DNA of 64,000 bases from Amyelois transitella (GCF_032362555.1 NC_083535.1:7378001-7442000), one strand, 5' to 3'; counted from the stretch's first letter, positions 1 to 13,470 are shown. Notes: a model not told the origin generated them from the letters alone. Program-made: numbers and translations.

Positions 1-222
1 TTCTAGAAAACATACCTAAAATTATAGTTATACCTAAGTATGTATGTACAATTAATAATAATAAATTATAAAGAATTAAAAAATCAGAAATATCAAGTGA
101 AGTGAAATTTATTAATTTATTTAAATGAACAGATAATGAATTTATTGGTCCAAAAACTAAATAGTTGTTGTTAGTATATTTTTTTATTGTACTAAGTGTT
201 AACAAAAAATATTGATTTATAG

Positions 223-3200
223 ATGCCGGAGGAAGAGGCGTTCGCGGTGCTAGTGAAGATAATGCAGCAACACCGTATGAGGGACATGTTCAAGCCGAGC
301 ATGGCGGAACTGGGACTGTGCATGTTCCAACTGGAGAACCTGGTGCAGGAACTACTGCCAGACCTGCATGGACACTTCCAAGCTCAGGTAACACTCGACC
401 AAGAAATTAAATGTTTCTTACTTCTAATAAAATTGTCCTCCTGTCTCTCTCTCTCTTTAGTGTTACAAATTATTGTCAAATATTATTAAAATTTCCAACC
501 TTTATTAACCTTATCTTTTTCCATGTCGATTTTATCATATTTTATGCAGAGAATTAAGAATAGTATAAGGCTATAGAAGTGGTAAGTACTGGTGAAAGGT
601 TCCAACTGAATGGCGTGAAAAACACATGAAAGAATACACATTACTCCTCAACTATTTACAATTTCTATTGTCTTACATTATTCTGGTTTCTATGGTTCCT
701 TTGTTGATTGTCAACGTTTAATTGGATAATAAAATTTCTCTTCTTTTGAAGCCCTTTTCCACCATTTTGGTGAAGGCCTCCTTCAACTTATTGTTAAAAA
801 AGAAATATTCTTTCAGAGTTTCAGTACGTCCATATACGCGAGTAGCTGGTTTTTGACGCTATTTACCACCACGCTGACTCTGCCCCTAGCATGTCGCGTT
901 ATGGACGTGTTCCTCTCTGAAGGCATCGAGATCGTCTTCAAAGTGGCCCTGGCCATGCTCACGCTTGGCAAGAATGATCTATTGTCGCTTGATATGGAGA
1001 ACATACTAAAGGTAATTTATTTAAAGATTTTTTTTTTCACTGTAAAGCTACAGTTGGTTAATTAAGTAACGCTTAATGAAACATGGAACAAATTGAAAAA
1101 TAAAAAAAAGGACTTCAAAACAATATTTAATGGTTCATTATAAACATGCCTAAACAATAATATGAACTTTATACTTTAATTATATTGTTTACTTTTTTCA
1201 CTTCATCCACATTCATTATTACATCTACTGCAAAATTAATAGTTTTATTTTTTTTAGGGTTCAGTATTTATTGATATATTGAATATATTATATTCTATAA
1301 ACATGTATTCCTTATAGTACATCCAGAAAGAACTGCCAGCGAAAGCGGAGGCCGATCAGGACATGTTCATGAGTCTTGCGTACAGCATCAAGGTGAATCC
1401 GAAGAAGATGAAGAAATTGGAGAAGGAATACACTGTTATCAAGACAAAGGAGCAGGGTGACATTGCTGTGCTCAGAGTGAGTTTAAGTCGAAATTATTTC
1501 GTGTGTGTCATAGAAATCCGAAAATTATGTTGTATCTAAAGAAATATGCCGCCGTCTCGCATCCCACGCAGTTTCTGCGCAGTAAAGTTGTTAAAAAGAC
1601 TTAGAATTGATATGCAATACGAAAACGTTATAGTATCATAATTTGGTTGCGACATCACATTAAGCAATATTTTTCATCTTAGTCATATCGTGTGTGTAAT
1701 TTAAATTAATTTTTGAATCAATAAACTTAATACTGTTCAAAACATGTTCCACCATCAACAGTATCAATAAAGTTTTAGAGCCACATAAAAATTTCAAAAC
1801 AGAGTACAATGTTAATACACACTATTATATGATGTGAAGAAAACGATCTTATTTTATAGTGTCTCCGGCAAGAAAACCGTCTTCTCAAGCAGCGAGTGGA
1901 GTTATTAGAGAAAGAAAGTTCTTCACTGGCCGAGCGCCTTCTTCGCGGTCAAGTGGACCGGGCCGAGGGAGAAGAAGAAGCATTCGCCTTGGCAAGAGAA
2001 GTTCAAGCTCTAAGGCGAGCGAATGTAGACGCCCAACAGAGACTCGCAGTCGCACAAGACGAAATTAGGTCTTTGGAGATGACCATTGCTGAGGTAATTT
2101 ATATATGTTAAAGTAGTATTTATATTGCTTTTATGTAATATTTTCCTTTTGTTAAACGAGTATTTATTTATAAGATGCCCCTAATATTTCATCTTCATAA
2201 GTCCGTCATTGCAAGTGATTAATTTCTTTTGAAACTTTTTAATTGTAAAAATTTCTGTGCCATAAAGATATTACAAACAAACTCATTTGCAGAACCGCTA
2301 TGGCGGCGCATTATAACAAACACCGGATTCCGCAACATCATTCATCGGCAATTCATTCACAAAATAAGACACTCAGCTGTTTATAATAAGCGCTGAGCTT
2401 CCATTGGTCGAAACACAACAATAAACACACAGAAGTATATCAGCGCATTTCCAGTGATTCTGTGCTCTCAGTCTATTTCTACAGTAAAAGAAGTCCTCTT
2501 TCTGCCTTCTATTATTTATCTTTTTCTTATCTGTGACAGAACAACTCGAGGCAATCGTCGTTAGAGGGCATCGAAAGCAGCAGTGGCGCTAAAGGCGAAG
2601 AACTAGCGCGTTGTCTGCAAAGAGAGTTGGTGCGGGCGAGACTGCACGCCGCCGAGAGGGAGGCGGCCGAGCGGGAACTCACCGCGAGGATCGCCGAGCT
2701 GGAGAGCGAGAACAAGAGTCTGCGGAGGCAGCGCGTGGACAACAACGTGGCTCATCTACAGGTACCTGTACCTCTTCCCCTTATTCTACCTTCTGAGTTA
2801 GGCAATGGTTAGAAATAGCTATGCTGCACCGCGAATGAACTCCCAAATAGAACTGCTTAATGGACATGACCTATAGAAGAAAAACATGTATAAAAGTCTT
2901 GACTTCCTATCGGAATAGATTTTGTCAAATGCTTCATTTACTTAGACTGCAACAACTTTTTCAAGCATTGTAGAAAGAATAAAAATTTAATTATTTTAGT
3001 TTAGGTATTCATGAAAATATTTCTTGTAGGATGAACTGATCGCTGTAAAACTGCGCGAGGCCGAAGCTAATCTTTCTCTCAAGGAGCTCCGTCAACGCGT
3101 CGCAGAGCTATCTGAGACTTGGCAGAGACATTTGCAAGTAAGATTAAAGCGTTTATCATCATCAGCGTTTACGATTATCCCGGTTGCGTCTGCTCTGGGA

Positions 3201-6200
3201 AGAAGTATGGTTTCCGCTCATGAGGTCTGTTTGACTGAAGTGGTAGATTCTGAACCACAGTCCCCGGCGTCGATTCCCGCTCAGGTCATTATGCAAATGG
3301 CTCATCATAATTTAGTATCGGTGAATTATATTGCCCCATTTTAGGATGTCCATAACACAAGTCTTGCATTCGTGGCTAACTCAGTGTTTGTAATTTGTCC
3401 CATACATGTTAATTTGTTTACTTCTCCAGAGCGGTAAGTTTTCCTAATAAAATCTGTTATTTACCGGTAAAGTTAAATTCGTTGCAAACTATCTTTATTT
3501 TTTAAAATATAAATGGCGTCCACTTTTTTTACAGGAACACAGACAGGAAACACCTGCTCCGCCCGTACAATCAAACGTGGTATCCGACATTATGGCAACC
3601 CCTAAAAAGTTGCTAAGGGCTTGGGAGGGCCGTTCGGCGGATATGCAGAAATTGGACGAGGAACTCATGTCCACTAAAATGAGGGAGCTGGAGGCTTTGA
3701 CGGAGTTAAAGGAATTGAGGCTCAAGGTATTTTTAAGTATGACTGTAACTAAGTAGTTCTGAATCTTTCAATTTTTCGATTTTACAGCCCATGTCATCGT
3801 TTTTCCCCGGTTCACATTCTTAATTTAATATTAAATCGGAAATACTTTTGTAGGTGATGGAATTAGAAACGCAAGTGCAAGTATCGACCAACCAGCTTCG
3901 TAGGCAAGACGAAGAGGCGCGGCAGCTTCGCGACGCCCTGGACGCGGCCATGCAACGGGAACGAGGCCTGCAGGCCAGGCAGAGGGAGTTCCAGCATAAG
4001 TACACCGACCTCGAGAGCAAGGTATTTTAGCGGAAGCGATAGTTCGGGCTCGACCGCCACCAAAGAAAAAAAAGGAAAAAGGGCCGGCCTAATTACCTTT
4101 ACTCCATTAAGTGTTTTTTTTAGAATGACAGCTATTTAATTCTTACTTTTGATGTTTTTTCATTTTCATACTTTTGAAGTTAAATTTTAATCATTTTATC
4201 GTTGCTTGTGTTCAGACCAATACCTGGAAAAGTATCCGTCGGAAAATCAAGTTACACACGACTTTCACTTATTTAAACACATACGAGTAGCAACATAGGT
4301 TTATAAAAAGTGTTTTTTATATGCTAAACCCCTTTACTCTAGCCTTATAAACAATAGAAGCTGATTATTTATAATGAGTGTTTACAGGCAAAATACGAGT
4401 CGATGCAGGCGAATATACGAAATATGGAGGATGCGCAGCGAATAGCCGAACTGGAAACGGAAGTATCCGAGTATAAACTAAAGGTACATACATCACTATT
4501 TTGTTATATCTTTCTTTATCTATGTTTATGAAGCGAAATTAAGCTACATAAATAGGCTACAAATAAAAAGTGATAAAATATTTCATGTAGAAGAATTATT
4601 TCATTATAACTATAGCTTCATAAATAATTTGTGTTCCCAAGATTTGAACTTACAGAATGAATTCTAGAGAGTCGCTTATTTAGAAAATTTTGCTTGTTGT
4701 ATTCTTCTTGTTTGTAATCTACATACGTTGTTTTGTCTTTTAAAAACATTTTTAATTTTCCGTTTCCTGGAACGTAACCTTTCCTTAATCCTTGGGTAAT
4801 ATAATAAACGTGTGGTATTTAGAATGAGGTGATGGCAACAGAGGGGGAACTAAGAAGCAACAACATGGACGACTCCGATAGAGTGCGCGAACTTCAGGAA
4901 CAGGTCGCCGAGCTTAAAGCTGAGGTATGACAGAATTATTCGATTATTAATACGAGTCCATCGAAGATAACTAGCACTTTCTTTTGTATAAATAATCTTA
5001 ATTTTAATTACCGATTACACGTTAAATCATGATTAAGGACTACTGTCACTAATTTAACATTTTAAGAGGCATTTGTTATTTATCCATGCCTCTTTTTAAG
5101 CTGATATTTTAAATCAAAGCGTACTAAAATATTCACAAGGATATCTCTATTTATTTATTTGAACAATTAATCTAGAATAAAATAACGCAACAAAAATATA
5201 ACAAGCTTTGCTTTTCTAACCAACTTTCACGTGTTCATAACAGTTGAAGCAGCATAATCCCAAAGTGGCATAACATGAAGCGCCTTTTCTTGCCTTTTCA
5301 TGAAATATTAAAATGTTTTAATACGGAATTTTCTGGAAGCACTCCTGTTCTTGTGAGCTTCTGTTATCGCTTAGACTGAAAAAACATATAATATTTTGAA
5401 AAGAACTTACAACACTAACATGCATCACGGGTGGTAGTGTTGACCACAGACGCTTTTCATTTACACCATGCTTTGTTTGTTTCTGTGATCACTAATGCGC
5501 GGTCTTTATGTTAAATGACTGGAATATGTTTAAATAAGATCAAAAGAAAATATTAGTGAAGTTTTCGTAAATATCAATGTAAAAATATATTTGTTATTTA
5601 CATAAGTAAATAAAATTTGACTCCAATTTTAAATTATATATTTAATGTCAATAAGAAGAGTGACTGTAAAGAATCCACGGTTTGCAGATTCTAATTATCT
5701 AGCACAAGCAATATATTGATATAACACATCATAGTAAATTTTCTTATATTTTCCAAAATTATATTTCTCCTGTAATAAATGTTTATAATGAGCACATGCT
5801 CCATACTTATATCTGACTATGTTTTCAAAATCGTTAGATAAATTTACTCTGATGTCTTACTTTAATAAATCTTACTAGTTATCGTCCCCGACTTAGTACG
5901 CGTGGGATTCTTATCATGTCCTAGTTACCAAAATATTGCCCAGGCTATTGAGCCTGGCTATTGAGCTATATAAGAAAAGAAAACGTTTATTAGAATCCAT
6001 TCGAAAATTAGGGTGTACAAATAGACATACAGAATGACATTATTTTTTTTCTCAAGTTCTTATCCCTCAAATTGCTTTATCGCCCCTAATATTTTTTTAA
6101 TTTATCCTATGTACACACCTACCACCACGTTTCCTACTTTTCATCGATTTATTTATGACCAAATATATCTTATATGTTATAAGAAAAGTCCCGCTTTCAC

Positions 6201-7817
6201 AGTTGTCTGATGAGAGTTATGTTTGGCACTGTACAGTTTCCGACACCAATCACCACACCGGACACTGAGCCCTGGAAATGGGTCGAGTAAGTTTTGTATA
6301 AAGATAACGTCAGTGTCTTCTGCCCTTGCAACTACATCAAGAGAGCGACAAACGGACGCAATAAGTGTAAGATTTATCCGGAAAAAATAAAAAGTTTATT
6401 TGGTATAACATTTAGATTTTTCTCTAAAATAATGTCCGAAATTAGTCCACGCTCTTTATATCTATGCAATGCAAAATGCGCATGAGCCACTTTCCACGCT
6501 CAGTATATCACAGTATTTTTAAAAATAAAATATATGTATGAGATACTACAAAAAGAATCGAATTTTAAAACGAAGCATAATTTTCAGATGGGATGGTAAA
6601 AAAAAATATTTTGTTTACCATTACATTTCTTACATTTATTAATTCCGTGAGTCGTGTCTTAATTGTGCGTCCGTGTTGTGCGTTAATCAGAATACCCACG
6701 AATCAGTATTTGCACTGTTCAATGTGGAGTAATCCGGTGAACGACATAACCAGAACTCTTTTTCTTGTTGTTAACATTTTGTGTGTGTTAAGAATGAATC
6801 TGCAATTTCTAAGTGTATGCTACTCGTGTACGTGTACGATGTATATAGCCATTTAAAGAACAGAAAAAAGCGTTGTCTTACGTCTTTTAAGTTTATTGAT
6901 ATATGATAGTTTATTGATATGCATGATTTGGTTTCAGCTTATTTTAACACCGATTTGCATGTTATCTGAAGTATGTTCTGTTTTACATATAATCTTGTCA
7001 AAAATGCATCAAACTCGGATTGAAATATAAAGAAATATAATATATTATACCCAGTTGTCGAAATTGATATTAGTATTACTAATCAATATTTAATGTATTT
7101 GTATGAAATAATTACTAATATCTTTGTAGTTCACGCCGAGATCCATTTTTTTACATCATTTTGTTTTTATCCGATAATTTCTTTTAATTATTGCATGTTG
7201 GCTCATTTTAAATGTTTATTTTTGCTTCATTCGCCAAACCAGTATTTCATTAAAAATGCATAGCTTGGAGTTTCTTTTGTATTACTAATGGAGAAAAAAG
7301 TATAGGTTAATTAAATAATAGAAATCCATCTGTAGTTCGTTTTTAGGTAAGCTAACAAATTAAGTCGCGAATGTGCTAATATTACTAATTTCGCCACTTC
7401 TGATTGGGCACTTTGCGGACAATTATTAAAATATTTAAGTTTTTATAGTAGCGTCCTGCAAAGAAAACCGTTTACCGAAAATGTTTGCGATGAGATTCGG
7501 CAGCTTATTCTCGTTTTAGGGGCTCTTGTAACCAGATCACCCTTATTATAATAATCAAAGTGAGTTAAAGTGTATCGTAAACATTTTCTGGTAAATAAAC
7601 ATATATTGTTTGTAAAACGGTGTGTTATACCGAATTTTATGTTGGGTAGGTCATGAGGCTAGAGGCGTGGAGAGCACGGGCGCTGGGCCACACCGAGCTA
7701 AGCCGCGCTATCTCTGTCGAGGAAGATTTAGAGGAAGACGAGAAGCTGAAGCTGATCCTCCGCCGAGAGTCCTCCACCTCACTGGAACTCCCCCCCACGC
7801 CTCGAAAGCCCACGTAG
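223..7817 (+). CDS. Evi5: Evi5-like TBC-domain Rab GTPase-activating protein, 3' part (11 exons)
   Basis: Coding exons: 223-387, 817-1011, 1318-1476, 1860-2093, 2540-2761, 3030-3137, 3535-3726, 3854-4021, 4388-4483, 4823-4924 and 7650-7817 (TAG stop). All are phase 0 with AG/GT borders and together give 602 residues. The first three exons are the C-terminal half of a TBC (Rab-GAP) domain, with YASSWFLTLF and the HRMRDMFKPSMAELGL segment typical of EVI5. The catalytic Arg and Gln fingers should lie upstream, outside the window. The remaining exons encode a long, Glu/Arg/Gln-rich coiled coil ending in a Pro/Thr-rich tail (LPPTPRKPT). Evi5 proteins are known to bind Rab11 and act in recycling endosomes and cytokinesis; that role is inferred here. 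The ATG at 223 follows an acceptor directly and encodes domain interior, so it is not the start. The 2.7 kb last intron is unusually long for this gene and contains a possible alternative last exon. Confidence 0.93.
3225..3425 (+). repeat. tRNA-like SINE remnant in an Evi5 intron
   Basis: The stretch has a tRNA-like internal promoter look: an A-box-like GAAGTGGTAGA and a B-box-like GGCGTCGATTCCCGC. It is followed by a tail (ACACAAGTCT, AACTCAGTG, AATTTGTCCC) matching the tail of the better preserved SINE at 26905-27150. It is diverged and sits wholly inside an intron. Confidence 0.45.
4022..4066 (+). repeat. Fragment of the same repeat as the probable solo LTR at 23.28 kb
   Basis: The block TAGCGGAAGCGATAGTTCGG followed by CTCGACCGCCACCAAAG closely matches the left end of the element at 23280. 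It starts within a few bases of the splice donor of the exon ending at 4021, so the intron's 5' end is made of repeat sequence. Confidence 0.5.
6237..6290 (+). other. Possible alternative last exon of the Evi5-like gene
   Basis: Inside the 2.7 kb last intron, a CAG acceptor (6234-6236) is followed by 17 sense codons (FPTPITTPDTEPWKWVE) and TAA, in the phase required by the preceding exon, which ends at 4924. A polyadenylation signal AATAAA lies at 6386-6391. Splicing here would replace the usual 55-residue tail with a short Pro/Thr-rich one. The same stretch also contains GTAAGT right after 'GGTCGA', which could act as a donor, but that 50-nt exon would break the frame. Nothing but the open frame and signals supports it. 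Confidence 0.25.
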
Positions 7818-10800
7818 CGTAAACACCTAAGAACAAACACATTTCATATTCAATACACTCACGATATTGTTCTTCTATTATGACATAATCGTTCACTCGG
7901 GTCAATTTTGAAGTACATCCTGTTACATTTATTACAGGTAAGTATACACATAAGTTTAATGTTTATATAGATGTATATTGATAATGTTTTCGTTTTATTT
8001 TTTTTAACGAATCGAAAATGTATCGATTAAATAGCAAAGCTTCCAATTTTATTATATGAATTTGATCAGAGAATAATATGTATGTTTTTAAGTATAATAT
8101 ATTTTGTAATTAATTTATTGATAAGTATTGCTTACATCAAACTTTATCACATACGGTTTTTTATACGTGAGAATTTAGAGATATATTCCAATTTCATTTG
8201 AGATTAACGACAAATTAACAGACCGAATAATTTTAACATAAATGAAAGTGATAAAATTATAACCGTGGATCGGCTTAACAGGGTGTAAGATCTGTTTGTT
8301 ACTTCTGCGATTTGTCACGCGGGCAATTATTATTAAAACATCCACGAATTTACTTTTTAGACACTGTATTATGATAATAAATTAGAGAACGATGTAGGAT
8401 CGGCTGAATTTCAATTAATGATAGGTACGTAGTTTTCAATTAATACTTTATGCAACAAAGCAGTGGCTACTAGGATTAATTAGAAATATTTTAGACTAAA
8501 TACCTACGTGTATTTACTGTAATGTAATTACGGTATTCACGAGTAAACTACCATGACCAAAAGTTCGTTGACAAATCGTCGCAGGTTATTTATTCCGAAT
8601 ATTTTCTTTAAAGAGAAATGACTGTAACTAGCAGATATAATTTCAAGATGGAATAAATTTTGCACATGAAATATCGCGCGAGCCATGGTACTTTACAGTA
8701 TAATCAATATTTGTTCACACGTAAAAACAATATATAAAAATAACGTAAAAACAATAGTAAATATTATAATCTCTTATCAGTCCTTCGAATGGTTTTTTTA
8801 AATGTAGATAAGTGTACTTACCAAGAATTTACTAATTCACTGTAGTCTATCTAAATAATATTAACCAATTATAATACTTTGAATGTAGCTTTTTTCAAAA
8901 TACATATATTTCATACCTAGTTAATAAACCTATAATAGTAACTCGTGATGCCAATTACTACATCGTTGCACTGAGTTTAATATCTTTTTATACTTGTGGT
9001 TGTAGTTGAGACATACAGGTAGTGTTCGTAATATGCGTAGCTATTTATATTATTTGTAGAAGGGTAACTGTGCTTATTTATAGAGACCACTTTCATATAT
9101 ATTTATATATTTCGTGAGTACTTCACTCGTTAATGCCCTATAATAGATCAATGTGATCTCAGTATCTTAATCTGTATTTTTTATTTGTCCATTAGGTTAT
9201 CTATTTATCTAAGACTTTGAATCCTACGACTGCTTGAGTATTATTTTATCATCTTAAATAAATTTTACCTGAACATTCCATTTTGTTAATATAAGCTTTA
9301 GTTTAAATATTTTAAAATAATTAAATGACTAAATAAAGAGCAGCTGCTAAATATTCATTTCAATATAAAACATTTGGTAATACGACGTTCAGGTTTATAA
9401 ATAAGCTAATCGTATTGCCAAATAAATAATTATAATGCCTACGTTTTTCCTAATTGGGTAACGCCAGCAAAAGCATTAAGCGTTAGATAAATAATTTTTA
9501 AAACAATCAATTAATATATGTAATATTGTGATCTTTAATTATTGACGGCATAAAGTGAATTTCATGACTTAAAGCCACTAAAACAATATAATGCGTACTT
9601 ATTTAAAGAAAATCGTATTCGAGTTAGATATTAAGCTACAGTATTTTATTTTGTATTTTATTATCGCATAGAATACTCAGTTTTCATCTAATATAGAATT
9701 TAATAAACATTTACTTTTCGCACAATAGTTGTCTAACCGATACTTGTTGAAGAAAATTATGTATAAAAGGTTGCATACCGTACTTGTAGCATAAAACAAC
9801 TCAGAACGAATTTAACGACACGAGAAGCTGATTTCGTAATTTAGCGCTTTTAAAATAAATAGAACACAAACAACGTTTAATCTTTTGTCCTTGTCACTTA
9901 CACATGTGCCAAAAACTGTCCAGAATCATATATTTTGTAGGCTATAAGTATATCAACATAAACACATAGTTAACAATACTGCTTCCATATTAATATGTGG
10001 TTTTCATATAAGTATGATCTATGTTTGTTAATAGCACTGACCACTTGTCCTAACGGGTTTGAATTTGACTTGAATTTTGACTTTACATACAGCAATTAAT
10101 TAATAAATAAACTCATTTCTTTTTTCATTATAGCTGTTTACGGTAGCTGTTGATGAAAAATTTGACAATTTCATAACATTTTATGTACGCGAGCAGTTTT
10201 TATTCCGAGGTACAGTCAACACCATAAAACGCTACCCAATTCGACAGCGTACAACTAAAACCTTTCCTTTCTAATGAATGTAAAGTTAGGTATGGGCACT
10301 ATCGTTGGGATTTTTGTCAGCAATTAAAAGTAGTAAGTATATTGATATTGCATTAGCATTTGCCTCTATAGAGAAAATGCTTGTTTACGTTTTGTAATGT
10401 CACTAAGAATTTTATTTTTAGTTCATGTATGTCGATATTATAAAATACCTACTTAATATTATTAAGATATAAGTTTAAGAATGTGCAATACCTTTACAAT
10501 TATCATTTGTCATAACTCTATATCAAGACCGTAATTTAAAGTATATCATCTGAAGTGGGGGTTAAAAAAGGTAAAAAATATTATTACTTATATTTTGTGT
10601 TTTGAAGATCATCAGTGAATAAAATCAGGCAATTAATAATAAAATCCACGGTAACGAATTTTATATTTATTATTATTTCATTTTTAATGAGTTTACGCCG
10701 AAGGACCGCATATAAAAAATAGGTTTTCACAACAAATCAAATAAATAGATTGTATTTATTACAGGCAATATTTTGTACATTTCATTGAAATTTTACATTG

Positions 10801-11204
10801 CAAAATAAATGTATTTGTCTCGTGCTTACATTGTCCATAGTCCATCGGTAGTAATGCTTTTTATTTATTGTATTAAGAGCCCAATCTGTAATATCAACTA
10901 TTTTAGTAAATAAATGAATCTGTTTGGATTATGTACGTCTTCTTTCTTCATTACATTGCTACGTAACAAGATATGTGGCATACACATAGTCACGCCAAGA
11001 GCAAAATGGATTTAAGTGAACGACGTCATTTCCGTTTCTTGGTAGATTCTGGCGGATTTGGTAATAACATTTTGGTGACATCACTGTTAGTGATACGATA
11101 TCTTCCCGAAAAATCAAACAAATGAAATTGCGACAGACAGCATGGGGGTCAAAACTTGATCACATATACAAACTAGGATTATGTAAAATTTATAACTTCT
11201 TTCT
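7818..11204. other. Gene-free AT-rich stretch
   Basis: No open frame with coding character, RNA gene or clear repeat was seen. The first few hundred bases are presumably the 3' UTR of the Evi5-like gene. No single polyadenylation site stands out among many AT-rich candidates. Confidence 0.5.
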
Positions 11205-11348
11205 TCTCGCTTTAGTCCCGGTTGCATTCTCATCACTCTGAAGAGGAGCCTGGGGTACGCCTTCGACCGACCAAGGAGCCTGGATTGGGTGAATCAGGTT
11301 TTTACTCGAAACGACTCCCTTCTGACCTCGGCAACCCTTGCAGTTTAA

Positions 11349-12108
11349 CCCTTTCCATGCGGCTGGCGTAATATCACGTATAACTAAAAACCGTTGGCGA
11401 CACGGTGGGCGTATTATTGCGTCCAGAACAAATCCTTGTGTTAAACGATTATACCAATGTGATAGTTGGTTCCCCTGTACTGAAGTTATAAACTCAACAA
11501 CCTTACGTGAAACGGTGGAAAAATACTTACTGATTATTATGTAGGTACGAGTGCATGGTTTACGCCGATAGTGTTCTAAGCTTTTTATATTATATTCTCA
11601 TTCTCATAAGTCTAATAAAAGGAGAATAATATGAATGGTAAGTTTATTACTTATTATCCTTAATAATGTGTTTTACCTCGAATTCTGTTGATTTCGATAA
11701 TATTTTTAAAGATGATATCTAGAAACGAGGAAGAAACAATGAAATTTCTCCCGAAACTATTGACGAGGTCAAAGAATCTCAAGTATTTAAGATACCGCAA
11801 CGAATTTTACAAAATAAAGTGAAAGGTTATGACGACTCTCCAAATCCGATAACTCCATGTCCAATATAAACACGATACAATGTACAAGATATGTCAACTA
11901 GCCAGTTACTTATTGTGGGTACAACACTGTGTGGGTATTATAAAAATGATAATATTATTTACAGGACCCAATAATACGCCTTCCGTACAGTAGAACCATT
12001 TTTGTTAGGACATAATATCTCGCCCATCGTTTTATAGAAGGGCCTAAATACAAAGTCGCCCAGTCGTCACAGACGGCGAAATTTAAATAATGCTTCCGCA
12101 TGGAAAGG
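11349..12108. mobile_element. 760-bp element with short terminal inverted repeats, inserted in a SINE
   Basis: The left end CCCTTTCCATGCGG (11349-11362) is mirrored by CCGCATGGAAAGG at 12096-12108, and SINE sequence resumes outside both ends. TTAA lies directly outside the left end, and a CCC start next to TTAA is what piggyBac-type elements show. The right side reads GGACATA rather than GGGTTAA, so the class is unproven. The interior has no long open frame, so it is a non-autonomous or decayed copy. Confidence 0.6.
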
Positions 12109-12273
12109 ACATATTGGATCGATCTTGGTTACACATATAGTTGCCTGAATAGGTATGTTCCCTTACGATGTTTTCCCTCGCCGCAAGAGCATCAGTTAGT
12201 ATTCAAACTACATAAATTTGAAAATGGTCATTGGTACATAGCCGAGGCTGGATTCGAACCTGTGCCTTAATAA

Positions 12274-13354
12274 TATGAATGTCAAGATGACGGAGCCACC
12301 TCGCAAAACACAAATATTGTCGAACCAGCCCTTAGTACCTGGTTTATACCTTTTGGTACCTATATCAAAAAATTTTGTACATCAAAGAATTGAAAAATAT
12401 CGATTGTGATATGTGGTTCCTCTATCTTGACGTCAAAATGGAGGAACCACCTTCGTTTCTTATAAAAATATAATGTATACCGTCGAGATGACCACACGGA
12501 CTCTTAGTACCAGATTAGTACCTCCCAAGATCTTATCGCTATAATCGTTTTTTAAAGCAGTTTTTAAAAAAATAATTAACAAAAAGAAAATGACAGAAGT
12601 GCCTGTGATTAATAATAGCAAAATGTATTAAACGAAAACTTTACTTCAAAATAGTTCTAGGCGTTTAGGATTTAGTACAAAAAATTATATTAATTAATTA
12701 TTTAAAAGCATAATGCTAATGTTATGTTATTAAATTTTACGAGGATTCAAATTGTAGAACAGCCCATCAAATAAATTTAATCGACTTTGAGATAATTTTA
12801 TTTAAATATAAGAAATAGTTTTATTTAAATATCAGAACTATTATTTATAACTTATTGAAATATATTTAGTTATATACAACTCGTTTAAATAACATAACAT
12901 TTGCATTGTGCTTTTAAATAATTAATAAATATAATTTCTTGTACTAAATCCTAAACGCCTAAAAATAGTTCTATATTTTGAAGTAAAGTTTTCGTTTAAT
13001 ACATTTTGCTATAATTAATCACAGGCACTTCTGTCATTTTCTTTTTGTTAATTATTTTCTTAAAAAACTGCTTTAAAAAACGATTATAGCTATTAGATCT
13101 TGGGAGGTACTAACCTGGTACTAAGTGTCCGTGTGGTCATCCCAACGGTATACATTATATTTTTATAAGAAACGAAGGTGATTCCTCCATTTTGAACGTC
13201 AAGATGGAGGAACCACATATCACAATCGATATTTTTCAATTCTTTGAGGTACAAATTTTTTTGATATAGGTACCAAAAGGTACAAACCAGGTACTAAGGG
13301 CTGGTTCGACAATATTTGTGTTTTGCGACGTGGCTCCGTCATCTTGACGTTCAT
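12274..13354. mobile_element. Foldback element: 1.08 kb near-complete inverted repeat
   Basis: Left arm 12275-12731 is the reverse complement of right arm 12888-13354, with long nearly identical stretches (ends ATGAAYGTCAAGATGACGG; inner blocks around GGCGTTTAGGATTTAGTAC). A spacer of about 156 bp, itself weakly symmetric, separates them. It interrupts a SINE, and flanking 8-mers CTTAATAA (12266-12273) and CTTTATAA (13355-13362) look like a target-site duplication with one mismatch. An 8-bp duplication would fit hAT-like or related transposases. No coding potential was seen. A transcript through it would form a hairpin of about 450 bp. Confidence 0.8.
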
Positions 13355-13464
13355 CTTTATAAGCATCACGCATTTTAACCGGGATCCTAACCTATTTGAC
13401 TTTGCTTATTTGTAAAAATCTACAACTGGCATCGATAAAATAAAAGTCATCCATGTTAGTATTT

Positions 13465-13470
13465 TTTATT
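13465..13470 (-). terminator. Likely polyadenylation signal of parvin
   Basis: AATAAA on the minus strand (TTTATT on plus), about 175 bp beyond the parvin stop codon. The region is AT-rich, so chance occurrence is possible. Confidence 0.4.

Larger units (their letters stand above)
11205..13400 (-). repeat. tRNA-derived SINE split into three pieces by two later insertions
   Basis: Read on the minus strand, three segments line up in order with the uninterrupted copy at 57805-58165. They are a head (about 13363-13400, GGTTAAAATGCGTG), a middle (12109-12273, with B-box GGTTCGAATCC and GGCGAGGGAAAA), and a tail (11205-11348, with CCTGATTCACCCAATCCAGG and CAACCGGGACTAAAG). The gaps are filled by the inverted-repeat elements at 12274-13354 and 11349-12108. 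The colinearity shows that the SINE was there first. Confidence 0.8.

Noticed and set aside
1859-2068. Arg/Ser-rich open frame on the plus strand
   Set aside because: It overlaps the Evi5 coiled-coil exon 1860-2093 in another frame; the Evi5 frame joins neighbouring exons in phase.
6593-6856. 87-codon hydrophobic frame
   Set aside because: Inside the last Evi5 intron, with AT-driven Leu/Ile/Phe composition and no splice sites in phase.
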